Shown here one piece after another: positions 1 to 8,538 of a stretch of DNA of 43,309 nt; within the stretch, counting starts at the first letter, position 1, and every line of letters starts with the position of its first letter. The position numbers were made by a program, and so were the translations under genes. The stretch is from Lentimicrobiaceae bacterium (lineage in GTDB: Bacteria > Bacteroidota > Bacteroidia > Bacteroidales > JAGNHN01): positions 1 to 43,309 of the forward strand of contig JAGNHN010000030.1 in assembly GCA_018001695.1 (NCBI GenBank), written 5' to 3'. The notes under the pieces were generated by a model that saw only the letters and a list, made by a program, of their open reading frames with translations, was not told the origin of the DNA and made no database searches.

Positions 1-26
1 CCGATGCCATCTTCCTTGAACTTCAT
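1..26 (-). CDS. Possible first codons of a minus-strand gene cut by the window edge
   Basis: On the minus strand an ATG at 26-24 opens a frame reading M-K-F-K-E-D-G-I before the sequence ends. Eight codons are not enough to recognise a family. The assignment rests only on the start codon, a plausible charged N-terminus and the absence of any other gene for 700 bases. I see no clear promoter of the TAnnTTTG type directly in front of it. It could equally be chance. Confidence 0.2.
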
Positions 27-92
27 GTGCTTGAAAAATCAGTATAAAAGTAAAAGGAGTTGACAGGTAAAGCATTAAAAATCAGCAATTAT

Positions 93-158
93 TATCAACA
101 AAAATATTTTTATTATGTTGATATCCAATGAATTATAAAACATCCGGTTAATATCAAC
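93..158. repeat. Three copies of a GTTGATAT / ATATCAAC motif
   Basis: TATCAACA at 93-100 and TGTTGATA at 116-123 form a perfect 8-bp inverted repeat around a 15-base AT-only loop. A third copy, ATATCAAC, is at 151-158 and is inverted relative to GTTGATAT at 117-124. Three arms of the same octamer in 66 bases could be an operator array or a hairpin. No function is assigned. Confidence 0.45.
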
Positions 159-237
159 CCAAAGAATGTCAACAACCCTAAATTTTTCAAAATATCAAAG
201 AACAAGAGCTTTTATATGTCATGTTTTGAACACTCAT

Positions 238-270
238 AATTACGAATTACGAATGATTGCTGATCGCTGA
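238..270. repeat. Long direct repeat, copy 1
   Basis: This 33-base sequence starts with AATTACGAATTACGAATG and ends with CTGATCGCTGA. It recurs without a mismatch at 521-553. It is followed by degenerate CTGA(T/C)CGCTGA-like units up to about 301. Confidence 0.8.
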
Positions 271-492
271 CCGCTGACTGCTGATCGCTGATAACTGATA
301 ACAGGTGCACCCAACCCCGTAGGGGTGGTATATTGGTAGCCCAGCGGAATAACCACAGAATCATATCCCCTCCCATGTCCCGCGGTGATAGCTGGGAAAT
401 GGTGATTGGGAGGGGGGCAGGGGGGAGGGGTTTTAATTAGGGATTAGGAATTAGGAATCAGGTAATTACGAATTAAGAATTGATAATCAGGC

Positions 493-534
493 AATTACGA
501 ATTACGAATTACGAATTACGAATTACGAATTACG
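493..534. repeat. Six tandem copies of AATTACG
   Basis: Six perfect head-to-tail copies of the 7-base unit AATTACG are followed by a partial copy. The last units are shared with the direct repeat at 521-553. There are no spacers, so this is a simple tandem repeat and not a CRISPR array. Its length is likely to vary between strains. Confidence 0.85.
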
Positions 535-553
535 AATGATTGCTGATCGCTGA
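521..553. repeat. Long direct repeat, copy 2
   Basis: Exact second copy of the 33-base unit at 238-270. The 250 bases between the copies contain the ACCCC-GTA-GGGGT hairpin and the G-rich tract, so the pair flanks a distinct small segment. Confidence 0.8.
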
Positions 554-617
554 CAACTGTTCGCTGATCATACACCTGAACCTGGGATAAGCATTAGGAA
601 ATCCATCTGAATTGGTT

Positions 618-625
618 TATATTTG
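618..625 (+). promoter_or_regulatory. -7 promoter element for the barrel/giant-protein cluster
   Basis: TATATTTG is a perfect match to the Bacteroidota -7 consensus TAnnTTTG. I see no clear TTTG 19-21 bases upstream. Its position gives a leader of about 100 bases to the ATG at 734, and it rules out the in-frame TTG at 623 as a start codon because that codon lies inside the element. Confidence 0.5.
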
Positions 626-733
626 GACATCAAGCCGGACAGGGCCTGGGCGATGTGCTGCCGGATATATTCTGCTCCCTGCATGCTTATCACATCACAC
701 TGCATCAATGAACCGCTACAACCGACGACCTTT

Positions 734-2437
734 ATGAATCCGCTCCAGCGGCTAAGCCCTCAGGGAAGCCGACTTATATTGCTAGCATGCTGCTTCATGC
801 TGGCCTATCGCGGATCCGGACAGCAGCTCGAGAACCTGCGTGATCAAAAGCCACTCAGTATCCATGGCCATGCCGGGATCAACCTGATCAGCTATGGCAG
901 CCAGGGCATTCCGGGGAACATGGACCCCTTTTCCTTTCTGATCTCAACACAAGCCACCGCGAGTATATACGGGGTATCTATTCCTTTCTCCCTTCGCTAT
1001 AGCGGAAAAGACCCGAGCTATACACAGCCCTTCAACCAGTTTGGGATGAGTCCCCAGTACAAATGGATCACTGCTCATGCTGGTTACCGCAATCTTACAT
1101 GGTCTCCGTTTACGCTTGCAGGGCATACCTTTCTGGGTGGGGGTGTGGAAATGCAGCCCGGCAAGTTCCGTTTCGGGTTTGTTTATGGAAGGTTCAGGGA
1201 TAATACTGAACCGTATGTCTATGGACCGGATACACTCAGAACCTTCAAGCGTAAAGGGTTTTCGACACGGATCGGATATGGAACCCAGCATAACTATATC
1301 GATTTCATCTTTTTAAAAATCCAGGATGACAGTACTTCGCTTGAAAAAACGAACCCGGAAACGAGGACACCTTCAGCGCAAAACGGTGTTGCAGGCCTGA
1401 ATACAAGGCTGCGAATCTCTCCCAAACTAAGCCTGGAAGCTGAAGCAGCCACCAGTCTGTATACCACCGACCTGGCAGCACCCGGACTGAGTCCCCAGGA
1501 AGGTATCCCGGCCTGGCTGACCGGCAGCAATCCCATGCTGCGCATCAACCTGTCGTCGGAGCTGCTGACTGCCATCAGAACATCGCTGCACTACCGTGCC
1601 AAAACAGCCTCAGCCCGCCTGGAGTACCGCCGCATCGACCCCGGGTACCGGTCGATGGGGGCATACTATTTCACCAATGACATCGAACAACTTAGCCTGG
1701 CTCCTTCATTCAGCCTCTTAAAACGCAAGCTTCTGCTCAGGGGAAGCATTGGAATACAGCGGGATAACCTCCGAAACACAAAAAAAGCTACCTCGGTGCG
1801 TGCCATCTCCTCCGTGGGGGTTTCCTATAATCCGCACCCCGTTTTCGGTATCGACCTGCATTACAGCAATTATAGCAACAACCAGCGGCCAGGACGCCTG
1901 CCACTGATCGACTCAATCAAACAATACCATACCACCGCCAACTTTTCGATTAGTCCGCGGCTATTTTTCCAGAAAACCCGTCATCACCATATGATCATGC
2001 TGGTCATCCAGCGCATGGAACTGATGGACCACAATGCAAATACCGCGTATCTAACAGAAAATCAAGCAACAACCATCAATCTTACCTACCAGGTGTTCAT
2101 GGTCAAAACGGGCATATCCGGCATGGCGGGTATCCAACACAATCAGTTGAAGAACTACCTGATGGATTACAAAGCCACCGGCTTTTCAGCCGGAATGGGC
2201 AAGGCCTTCCTGGAAGGAAAGATCAATACGGGTCTCAACCAATCTGTGGTCCAGACGAAAGGGCAGCAAGGCACTGCATGGATCATGAATACAACATTAT
2301 ACGGGTATTATATGATCGACCGGCACCATAGCTTGCGTTTGAATTTCTATCTCATCGTCAACCGCTCCCGCGAAGCATTGATCAACCCTTCCTTCAGTGA
2401 GCGCAAAGGTGATTTTGGTTACGTATATAACTTCTGA
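734..2437 (+). CDS. Outer-membrane beta-barrel protein, unnamed
   Basis: Predicted 567-residue outer-membrane protein. The start at 734 was chosen because it opens a signal peptide (M-N-P-L-Q-R... with hydrophobic core LILLACCFMLAY, ending at about residue 30 before GQQLENL). The in-frame codons upstream encode an atypical Cys-rich stretch and overlap the predicted promoter. The mature part alternates short amphipathic strands rich in aromatic residues, Gly and Asn with polar turns. It ends in Y-V-Y-N-F, and a terminal Phe is usual for outer-membrane barrels. There is no TonB box or plug domain that I can see. The stop is 4 bases before the start of the giant secreted protein, so the two are probably translated from one message. 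Function unknown; a surface anchor or secretion partner for the next two products is an inference from context. Confidence 0.75.
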   Translation: MNPLQRLSPQGSRLILLACCFMLAYRGSGQQLENLRDQKPLSIHGHAGINLISYGSQGIPGNMDPFSFLISTQATASIYGVSIPFSLRYSGKDPSYTQPFNQFGMSPQYKWITAHAGYRNLTWSPFTLAGHTFLGGGVEMQPGKFRFGFVYGRFRDNTEPYVYGPDTLRTFKRKGFSTRIGYGTQHNYIDFIFLKIQDDSTSLEKTNPETRTPSAQNGVAGLNTRLRISPKLSLEAEAATSLYTTDLAAPGLSPQEGIPAWLTGSNPMLRINLSSELLTAIRTSLHYRAKTASARLEYRRIDPGYRSMGAYYFTNDIEQLSLAPSFSLLKRKLLLRGSIGIQRDNLRNTKKATSVRAISSVGVSYNPHPVFGIDLHYSNYSNNQRPGRLPLIDSIKQYHTTANFSISPRLFFQKTRHHHMIMLVIQRMELMDHNANTAYLTENQATTINLTYQVFMVKTGISGMAGIQHNQLKNYLMDYKATGFSAGMGKAFLEGKINTGLNQSVVQTKGQQGTAWIMNTTLYGYYMIDRHHSLRLNFYLIVNRSREALINPSFSERKGDFGYVYNF

Positions 2438-2441
2438 AATT

Positions 2442-5400
2442 ATGAATATTGACCGGACAAGACCTCGTATTTTCCTGCAGCTCCTGGCCTGCCTGTGGCT
2501 ACTCCCGCTCCCAGCCGGCGGGCAGGTCAATGTGAGCATTCACATCACACCTCCTTATTCCACCAAGATCAGCGACTACACCATGCAGCCCAACAAAATC
2601 CTGGCTACTTTGGTGAATGTGACCCCTGATTTCCAGGCTTTGCAGGTTTACCTGGGGGGCAGTATTCAGGGAGAGGGTGGAATACGGATATCCACCCGCC
2701 CGGGCAGCAGACCTGCAGACCCCATCACCTTACAGCCAGGCGTTCCATATATTCTGAATCCTTCCAACCTGAGTGCGATTTTCAGTCCGGATCAACTTGT
2801 TTATGAAGGCATTACACAGAGAGAAATCATTTATGGAAATGGTCTGCCAGAGGATGTCTATACAATTTGCCTGCGTGTCTATGACTATACCAGCCAGCAG
2901 CCTTTGTCTGAAGAAGCCCCGTCGGGTTGCAGTAACCCTTTCGAGGTCAGAAGCCTGGAGCCTCCGCTGATTCTTCTGCCTTACTGCCAGGATACAGTAC
3001 AGGCCCTTCATCCCCAGAATGTTCTGATAACATGGACCAGACCGGCCGGGGCCCCATTGAATGTGCAATACCGTCTCAGGATAGTGGAAATCCATCCCCC
3101 TGGCCATGACCCCAACGACGCCATGAATTCGGCTTCCGCACCTCTGTTCCTGGAAACCAATGTAATGGGCAATGCCTTTGTGATGGGCCCTGCCCAACCG
3201 GCCATGGTCCAGGGCAAAACCTATGCATTCACGGTGACAGCATTTGATCCCATGAACCGCATTGCGTTCCGGAACAGGGGAACCAGCGAAGTATGCAGCT
3301 TCACATACGGCCACATGCCCACCCCTACGCTTCCGTTCGTCCAGGTAAGCGGGGGAGCTGAAAAACCGGGAGAGGAATGGCAATTGATACCTTCCACAAC
3401 CATCAGCGGTAAACTGATGGCCAAATTTCCCACCAACCCCTTCGATCCTGTTGATCCCAATGCGATGATTCAGCATTTCCAGCAAGGTCAGGCGTTGACG
3501 ATCCCCTCCGGTGGCATCAGCGGCGGTGCATCTTCCGGGGGTACCTCGACCTGGGGCGGCCTTTCATACAACACCCTTTCGGCAGTGGGCATGCAGGTAG
3601 CGGGCCATGTCAGCATGAACCAGGTGGGGTTTGTGCACGCAACCCCCGCTTTTATGGATAATGGTGCCCCTGAGGAGCTTAATAACTACGGTTTACCGCT
3701 CATCACACAGATGAAAACAAGGAAGTTTCTCTTTGCAGAAACAGAAAACCTGCAGTATACCAGGCCCCTGGCCAACGTGACGATCAAACTCGTTGCGCGC
3801 GTTGCCTTTATGAGTGTTCCCGGCAGTTTTGGGATTATCCCGCCGCAATACGGGGAAACCTCGCCCATTCTTAAAGCCCTGGACCTGAACGGTGCTTTCC
3901 GCCCCATCGAATTTCTGAATGTGGTCCTCGATGTCACCGAAACAGACGACCAGGGGAATTACCAGTTTAGCTTTCAGGCACCATTTTTCACCGGTCCTGT
4001 TATTGGTACCGACATCCAACAGGCCCCTATCTATGACAACCAGGTCGTTATCCTGGAGGACTACCTGCAGTACGTTGTATTTCCGGGTGTAGACATGACA
4101 GGAATGCTGGGCAATGTCCAGGCCATCGGAAACCAGATGGCCGGTCCTTCGACGCAGCAGCAACAGGTGATGATGGGCGACATTAAATCCACAGACCGAT
4201 ACGGTTATCTCTGCCTCAAAATCGAGATAGAAAACCAGAAATTCTGCAGTCCTGATATCGACATCTTTGCCATGCCGGGCGACGCTATTCAGCTGCCCAA
4301 CCAGATGGCCAAGCTCAAGACCTACAACCTCACGGTGGAGGTGAAGTCTGATCAAACCCCGAACCAGCTTAATACGCCCAACAAGCCACTGGCAGGTGCT
4401 GACATCAGGGTATACCGGGACGCAGGCAAACTTGGGCAGGAGCTCCCGCTCATCCTGGATTACGAAGGCCAGCGCCTTGAAACCCTCACCAATTCCGCCA
4501 AAGGACAATTTAAGAATGTGAGTATAGGCAAAACCGATGCATCGGGCAGGCTATACTTCCCCAATCTGGTCAGGCATGCACAGATCCAGCCCCAATACCT
4601 GATCGATATTTCCACACGGAATTTTGAGACGGCTTCCACCGATTATGATTACACCCTTTACAACTACGAGGACATCTTCCGTGGCCTCGAAACCACGGCC
4701 GACAACCAGGCAAACATGAGTCCACCTGGGCGGGTCGTATACAACCATCAGTATCCGCAGCCTACTGAGGTATTTTTTTCTTATCAGATGAAGCCCCTGC
4801 CACCTGAGATCAAAGGCAGGGTCATGGCCAAATCCAACCTTGAAAATATCGGAATGTCAGGCGTCTTCACGCAGCTGCTGAATCAGTCCGGCAATCACAA
4901 ATTCTCGAGCTATGCTTCCTTCGTCAATGCATGTTATGGCAATAAAGAAAAGTCACTACAGACGAACGAATCAGGCTTCTTCCGTTTCACAAACCTTCCT
5001 GTACAAGTAAACCAGAGCAACGGTCAGGTCAGCGGTCCCTATCGCAGGGTGTTTCTGGAAGTCCCCGGATACAATTCCGTCATCATCCCTCCCATTCATG
5101 AGTACCCCTATAAACTCCTGATGGGGCAGCTCAAGGATGTCAAGGACATCAACCTGGAACCTGAGCATATGCTGTCAGGATATGTGGAAGATGAGGATGG
5201 AAACCCGGTCACATCGTATATAAAATCCAGCTATTCACCTTATTACAAAACTGAAAAGAAGTACATCTCGATCAATCCCGTCAACCCGTTGTTGTCACAG
5301 TATCGGGAAGTATTTGACATTCCCAGCAAGCATGATGCGACCAGTCTGACCATCAAGCCTTTGTCAAGTCAGTATTTTGCCAGGGACACCAGTTTGCTGA

Positions 5401-8400
5401 TTCCCGGAGGAGATGTTAAAATTGTCGTTTACAAGAAGTTGCACCGTCCTGTCATCAAAATTCGCAACGCTCAGGGCCAGGCCATGGCTGGGGTGAAGGT
5501 GGAGATTGGGGGTCAGAGCAGCGTGACAGATGCCCAGGGTATCGTTCGTTTCCGCTTTGCTTCCGCTGCGGAGCAGTTTATCCTGAAGCTCACACCCGGC
5601 TCCGGGTATGCTCCACGGCAGGAGGTAATCCACAATGTTGTGACGCCCGGCTGGGTCGTGTATGAATATGTTTTGCAGGCCGCCAGGACGATGCAGGGCA
5701 CCATCACCATTAAAAACAGCCAGCAGGTCCTGGAAGGCGCCCTCGTTTTTGCCGAACTGGTTCAAACAGGGGGCGTCAGCCTGTATCTCGAGGCACGCTC
5801 CAATGCCCAGGGCTTCTATAAACTGGAGGGCATACCACGCCAACTCACTACGCTGCAGGTTCATGTCGTTAAAGAAGGCGGAAATCCCAGCTATATTGGA
5901 TTAACCCAAACGGTGACAATAACAGGTTCCGGCGCCAATCCTGTTACCCAGCAAAACTTCTCCCTGACCAAAGTCGACGATTGGGATCTGAGTGCCATCT
6001 GGGGATTTCCGGTCGCTATCACCTCTTTCCAGGCGGTGCCAGGACAACCGGCGCAAGCCGAGCTAAGTGGTTACCTGCTGGATCTGCCTGCCATCACTGG
6101 TTTTTCACTTCAGCAGCCCGGTCTGAAAGTACCTTTTCAAAAAATCATCGTCAGCAAGGGAAATGGCAATAAACCCATGCCCAATGCAGCAAATATTACA
6201 TTGGAATCCAATGAAATACCGATTGGAATCGGATCAGCATATACGGGGTCATTGCTACACCTGACCAAATCCAACTGGTCATTCTTCTCCTATCTGCCTG
6301 TTAAAGGAAAATTAAGTCTGCAGCAGGCCGTGGGAGGCAATGGCGCCAGGATCAGCGGGCATGTGAAGCTGGACCTGGGAAGCTTCAAGATGGCCCATGA
6401 CTTCAGCGGCGAGCTATACGCTGCGGATGAGGCCGTCCAGGGCAAGACCCTCGTTTTCTCCAGTATCGCCAACCAGATATCCCCATTACGCAGGTTCATT
6501 CTGGGAATCAATAATCAGGCTGAGCCTGTCCCAGTTAAAAACTACCGTGTCTATGGCTTTCAGGCAGATGCTGTTATGGACAGCTCCTTTCTTACGGGGA
6601 ATACGATCCGCTTGAAAACCATTCTTCATACCCAGATACCTGGTTGCAAGACCTGTCCGGACCTCGACCTGCAGGTGCGGGCCGGTGAGCTGGTGATCCA
6701 GGGCACTGAAATGTATTTCCAATCCATCCCCGGCAGCCAGCTTAGTTTTAATCTGGAGAACTGGAAAGTATTTAGTGAAAAGCCCTGGTGGTTTGATATC
6801 AATGAAGAGGCCATCGTACTGCCTGAGGCCTTGATCGTGACCGGGCAAGGTGTGGATGCGAGGGTTAAGAACATGAAAATCAGGCCCACGTCCCTCGGTG
6901 AAGGCAGCATCGACATGAGTGGTGCAGGTCTGACGCTGGGCTGCATCGCCAATGTCAAACTATCGGGAACGCTGCAGCCTGTCTTCAATTACGACGCTTC
7001 CATCGGGCATTACCGCATCAGTGTTGTAGGAGAAGGCCAGCAGGTTGCGGGATGGGTTGATAACCTTCCCAACACCTCCCCCTCGCGCCTGAATTTTGCC
7101 TCCATCGGCATGCTCAGCAACAGCCAGGACGTACTGACAGTGAATCAGCATTTCCGGTTCTATAACATCCTCGACATGTACGTGGACCAGATCATGAGCG
7201 GACCCGGCTTTTTCAAGCTGAACGGACAACCCGACCTGGGCATACCCGGCTATGACCCGCCCAGCGCGGTGATCGCATATACCCGTGAAGGCAATAAGCT
7301 GGTATGTAAGCCCGAGCCTCTGCAGGGTGCTGTGACATGCAAGGGGCATGTGGAGTTTATCCTGGACCTGGAACGTCAGAAGGTAGAAACAGGCAAATTC
7401 ACGGCTTTTGGTGATGTCAAAATCAAACCCGCTCCGGGAGAAACAGGACCTGCTGTAAGCTTGCGCGGGCTATTGACAAAAACAAATCAGGCTTGTGGAT
7501 TTCAGATCATCAAGGTGGATGGGAACAAGCGTTTTGATGGCCCGGACATGCAGGTCATGATGGCAGGTAAGAACCCATTCCGCATAAAAAGCGGGGGCGC
7601 AAGTGTTGCTGGCAATCAATGGGGTATTCTGCAATACGAGGGACTGACAGGTGAGATCGAAGGACTGAAGGACAAGCAGAACCAGCCCAACACATTGACA
7701 TTCAAAGTTAATGGTGGTATCGATGTTAGTGCTGACCAGTTCAGTGTGACCAATATACAGACGCCGTTGGGAGGCATCAATATGACATATGACTTCGCCC
7801 AGGGTATCCTGGTGGGCAACCTCTCCATGCAGCATATCCCGTTGGGGTTTGCGTATCTCTATCAGGGCATGGCTACCGTCCGCTTTGATAACCAAGGGTA
7901 TTATCTGGCCCTCAACCTGCAAAACTTCGCCATTGGACCCAATCCGGGTATGCCTGGATTTCGGGGAGGCTTCATTGCCGGCGCGACCAGTAAGGTTGCA
8001 GCCAATGATATCGCCGCAATCCAGCAAAATTTCAGGAAAAATCTGCCCGATTTCACAGCCACAGGCCTCACTGGCTTCTACGTCATAGGGGAGAAATGCA
8101 TCATCAACCAGGGCCTTGACCTTGTTTTCACGGAAGTGTCGGCTGCTGCAGGCCTGGGTATCTATATCAACACCAACTTCAACCAGAATCCGGAATTCAC
8201 GGTGGGCGGCTATGGTTATTGTGACCTGGATTACACCCAATGCTGGGAGATACCCAAGACCGGACCTTCCTGTTGTGCCGGCGTCTCCGGCAAGCTGGCC
8301 TTCGATGTTTCCGGTGGGTATAAAAACAATGCTTTCTATATGAACAACTGCGGGTCATTGTCAATAAAGCCCTTTATAACAGGTAGTTGTGGCACCGTTC

Positions 8401-8525
8401 TTGACCATCTGGGATTCGATCATTATCTGGATATCATCTTCAACAACATCGGGCTCAAGACAGAATTCGGGGTCAAAGGCAGTGATTTCTACATGAACAT
8501 CACCCCTTTTGACTCATGTTTATAA
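2442..8525 (+). CDS. Giant secreted protein with TANFOR-like N-terminus (2027 aa)
   Basis: The start at 2442 gives a signal peptide (FLQLLACLWLLPLPAGG, cleavage near residue 27). Residues about 28-290 contain PPYS...SDY, repeated I-x-T-R-P and L-x-P-G-x-P-Y motifs, and a fibronectin-like segment. This pattern matches my recollection of the TANFOR domain of Bacteroidota surface proteins. A Gly/Ser-rich linker follows near residue 350. Several carboxypeptidase-regulatory-like modules follow at about 645-700, 905-935, 1000-1060 and 1080-1150, each with a G-x-V/I...G-x-P/A-L-x-G-A...T-D-x-x-G-x-x-x-F/Y layout. The last 700 residues are beta-rich repeats I cannot name. They end in a Cys-rich tail (about ten Cys after residue 1860) without a type IX sorting domain. 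Probably an extracellular or surface-attached structural or adhesive protein. Confidence 0.8.
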   Translation: MNIDRTRPRIFLQLLACLWLLPLPAGGQVNVSIHITPPYSTKISDYTMQPNKILATLVNVTPDFQALQVYLGGSIQGEGGIRISTRPGSRPADPITLQPGVPYILNPSNLSAIFSPDQLVYEGITQREIIYGNGLPEDVYTICLRVYDYTSQQPLSEEAPSGCSNPFEVRSLEPPLILLPYCQDTVQALHPQNVLITWTRPAGAPLNVQYRLRIVEIHPPGHDPNDAMNSASAPLFLETNVMGNAFVMGPAQPAMVQGKTYAFTVTAFDPMNRIAFRNRGTSEVCSFTYGHMPTPTLPFVQVSGGAEKPGEEWQLIPSTTISGKLMAKFPTNPFDPVDPNAMIQHFQQGQALTIPSGGISGGASSGGTSTWGGLSYNTLSAVGMQVAGHVSMNQVGFVHATPAFMDNGAPEELNNYGLPLITQMKTRKFLFAETENLQYTRPLANVTIKLVARVAFMSVPGSFGIIPPQYGETSPILKALDLNGAFRPIEFLNVVLDVTETDDQGNYQFSFQAPFFTGPVIGTDIQQAPIYDNQVVILEDYLQYVVFPGVDMTGMLGNVQAIGNQMAGPSTQQQQVMMGDIKSTDRYGYLCLKIEIENQKFCSPDIDIFAMPGDAIQLPNQMAKLKTYNLTVEVKSDQTPNQLNTPNKPLAGADIRVYRDAGKLGQELPLILDYEGQRLETLTNSAKGQFKNVSIGKTDASGRLYFPNLVRHAQIQPQYLIDISTRNFETASTDYDYTLYNYEDIFRGLETTADNQANMSPPGRVVYNHQYPQPTEVFFSYQMKPLPPEIKGRVMAKSNLENIGMSGVFTQLLNQSGNHKFSSYASFVNACYGNKEKSLQTNESGFFRFTNLPVQVNQSNGQVSGPYRRVFLEVPGYNSVIIPPIHEYPYKLLMGQLKDVKDINLEPEHMLSGYVEDEDGNPVTSYIKSSYSPYYKTEKKYISINPVNPLLSQYREVFDIPSKHDATSLTIKPLSSQYFARDTSLLIPGGDVKIVVYKKLHRPVIKIRNAQGQAMAGVKVEIGGQSSVTDAQGIVRFRFASAAEQFILKLTPGSGYAPRQEVIHNVVTPGWVVYEYVLQAARTMQGTITIKNSQQVLEGALVFAELVQTGGVSLYLEARSNAQGFYKLEGIPRQLTTLQVHVVKEGGNPSYIGLTQTVTITGSGANPVTQQNFSLTKVDDWDLSAIWGFPVAITSFQAVPGQPAQAELSGYLLDLPAITGFSLQQPGLKVPFQKIIVSKGNGNKPMPNAANITLESNEIPIGIGSAYTGSLLHLTKSNWSFFSYLPVKGKLSLQQAVGGNGARISGHVKLDLGSFKMAHDFSGELYAADEAVQGKTLVFSSIANQISPLRRFILGINNQAEPVPVKNYRVYGFQADAVMDSSFLTGNTIRLKTILHTQIPGCKTCPDLDLQVRAGELVIQGTEMYFQSIPGSQLSFNLENWKVFSEKPWWFDINEEAIVLPEALIVTGQGVDARVKNMKIRPTSLGEGSIDMSGAGLTLGCIANVKLSGTLQPVFNYDASIGHYRISVVGEGQQVAGWVDNLPNTSPSRLNFASIGMLSNSQDVLTVNQHFRFYNILDMYVDQIMSGPGFFKLNGQPDLGIPGYDPPSAVIAYTREGNKLVCKPEPLQGAVTCKGHVEFILDLERQKVETGKFTAFGDVKIKPAPGETGPAVSLRGLLTKTNQACGFQIIKVDGNKRFDGPDMQVMMAGKNPFRIKSGGASVAGNQWGILQYEGLTGEIEGLKDKQNQPNTLTFKVNGGIDVSADQFSVTNIQTPLGGINMTYDFAQGILVGNLSMQHIPLGFAYLYQGMATVRFDNQGYYLALNLQNFAIGPNPGMPGFRGGFIAGATSKVAANDIAAIQQNFRKNLPDFTATGLTGFYVIGEKCIINQGLDLVFTEVSAAAGLGIYINTNFNQNPEFTVGGYGYCDLDYTQCWEIPKTGPSCCAGVSGKLAFDVSGGYKNNAFYMNNCGSLSIKPFITGSCGTVLDHLGFDHYLDIIFNNIGLKTEFGVKGSDFYMNITPFDSCL

Positions 8526-8538
8526 ACCATTGTCAATC

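Larger units (their letters stand above)
27..617. other. Gene-poor, repeat-rich spacer
   Basis: No convincing reading frame lies in this stretch. Bases 40-230 are AT-rich and hold three copies of a GTTGATAT-type octamer. Bases 238-553 hold tandem AATTACG units, CTGATCGCTGA-like units and a G-rich tract (408-430). Bases 314-326 form a small perfect inverted repeat, ACCCC-GTA-GGGGT, followed by a GGTATATTGGTAGCC sequence. I recall related interspersed sequences from other Bacteroidota genomes, but that memory needs a search. It looks like non-coding interspersed repeat material, not a decayed gene. Confidence 0.6.

Noticed and set aside
493..553. CRISPR array
   Set aside because: The units are 7 bases long and contiguous, with no spacers and no cas genes nearby.
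623..733. Extension of the barrel protein to an in-frame TTG at 623
   Set aside because: The codon lies inside a perfect -7 box, the encoded residues are Cys-rich and atypical, and a standard signal peptide starts at the ATG at 734.
2730..3485. Long open frame on the minus strand inside the giant protein gene
   Set aside because: It is antisense to conserved TANFOR-like sequence, has no family resemblance or signal, and follows from the codon bias of the + strand. The same holds for 3693-4508 and 7470-8240 (minus).
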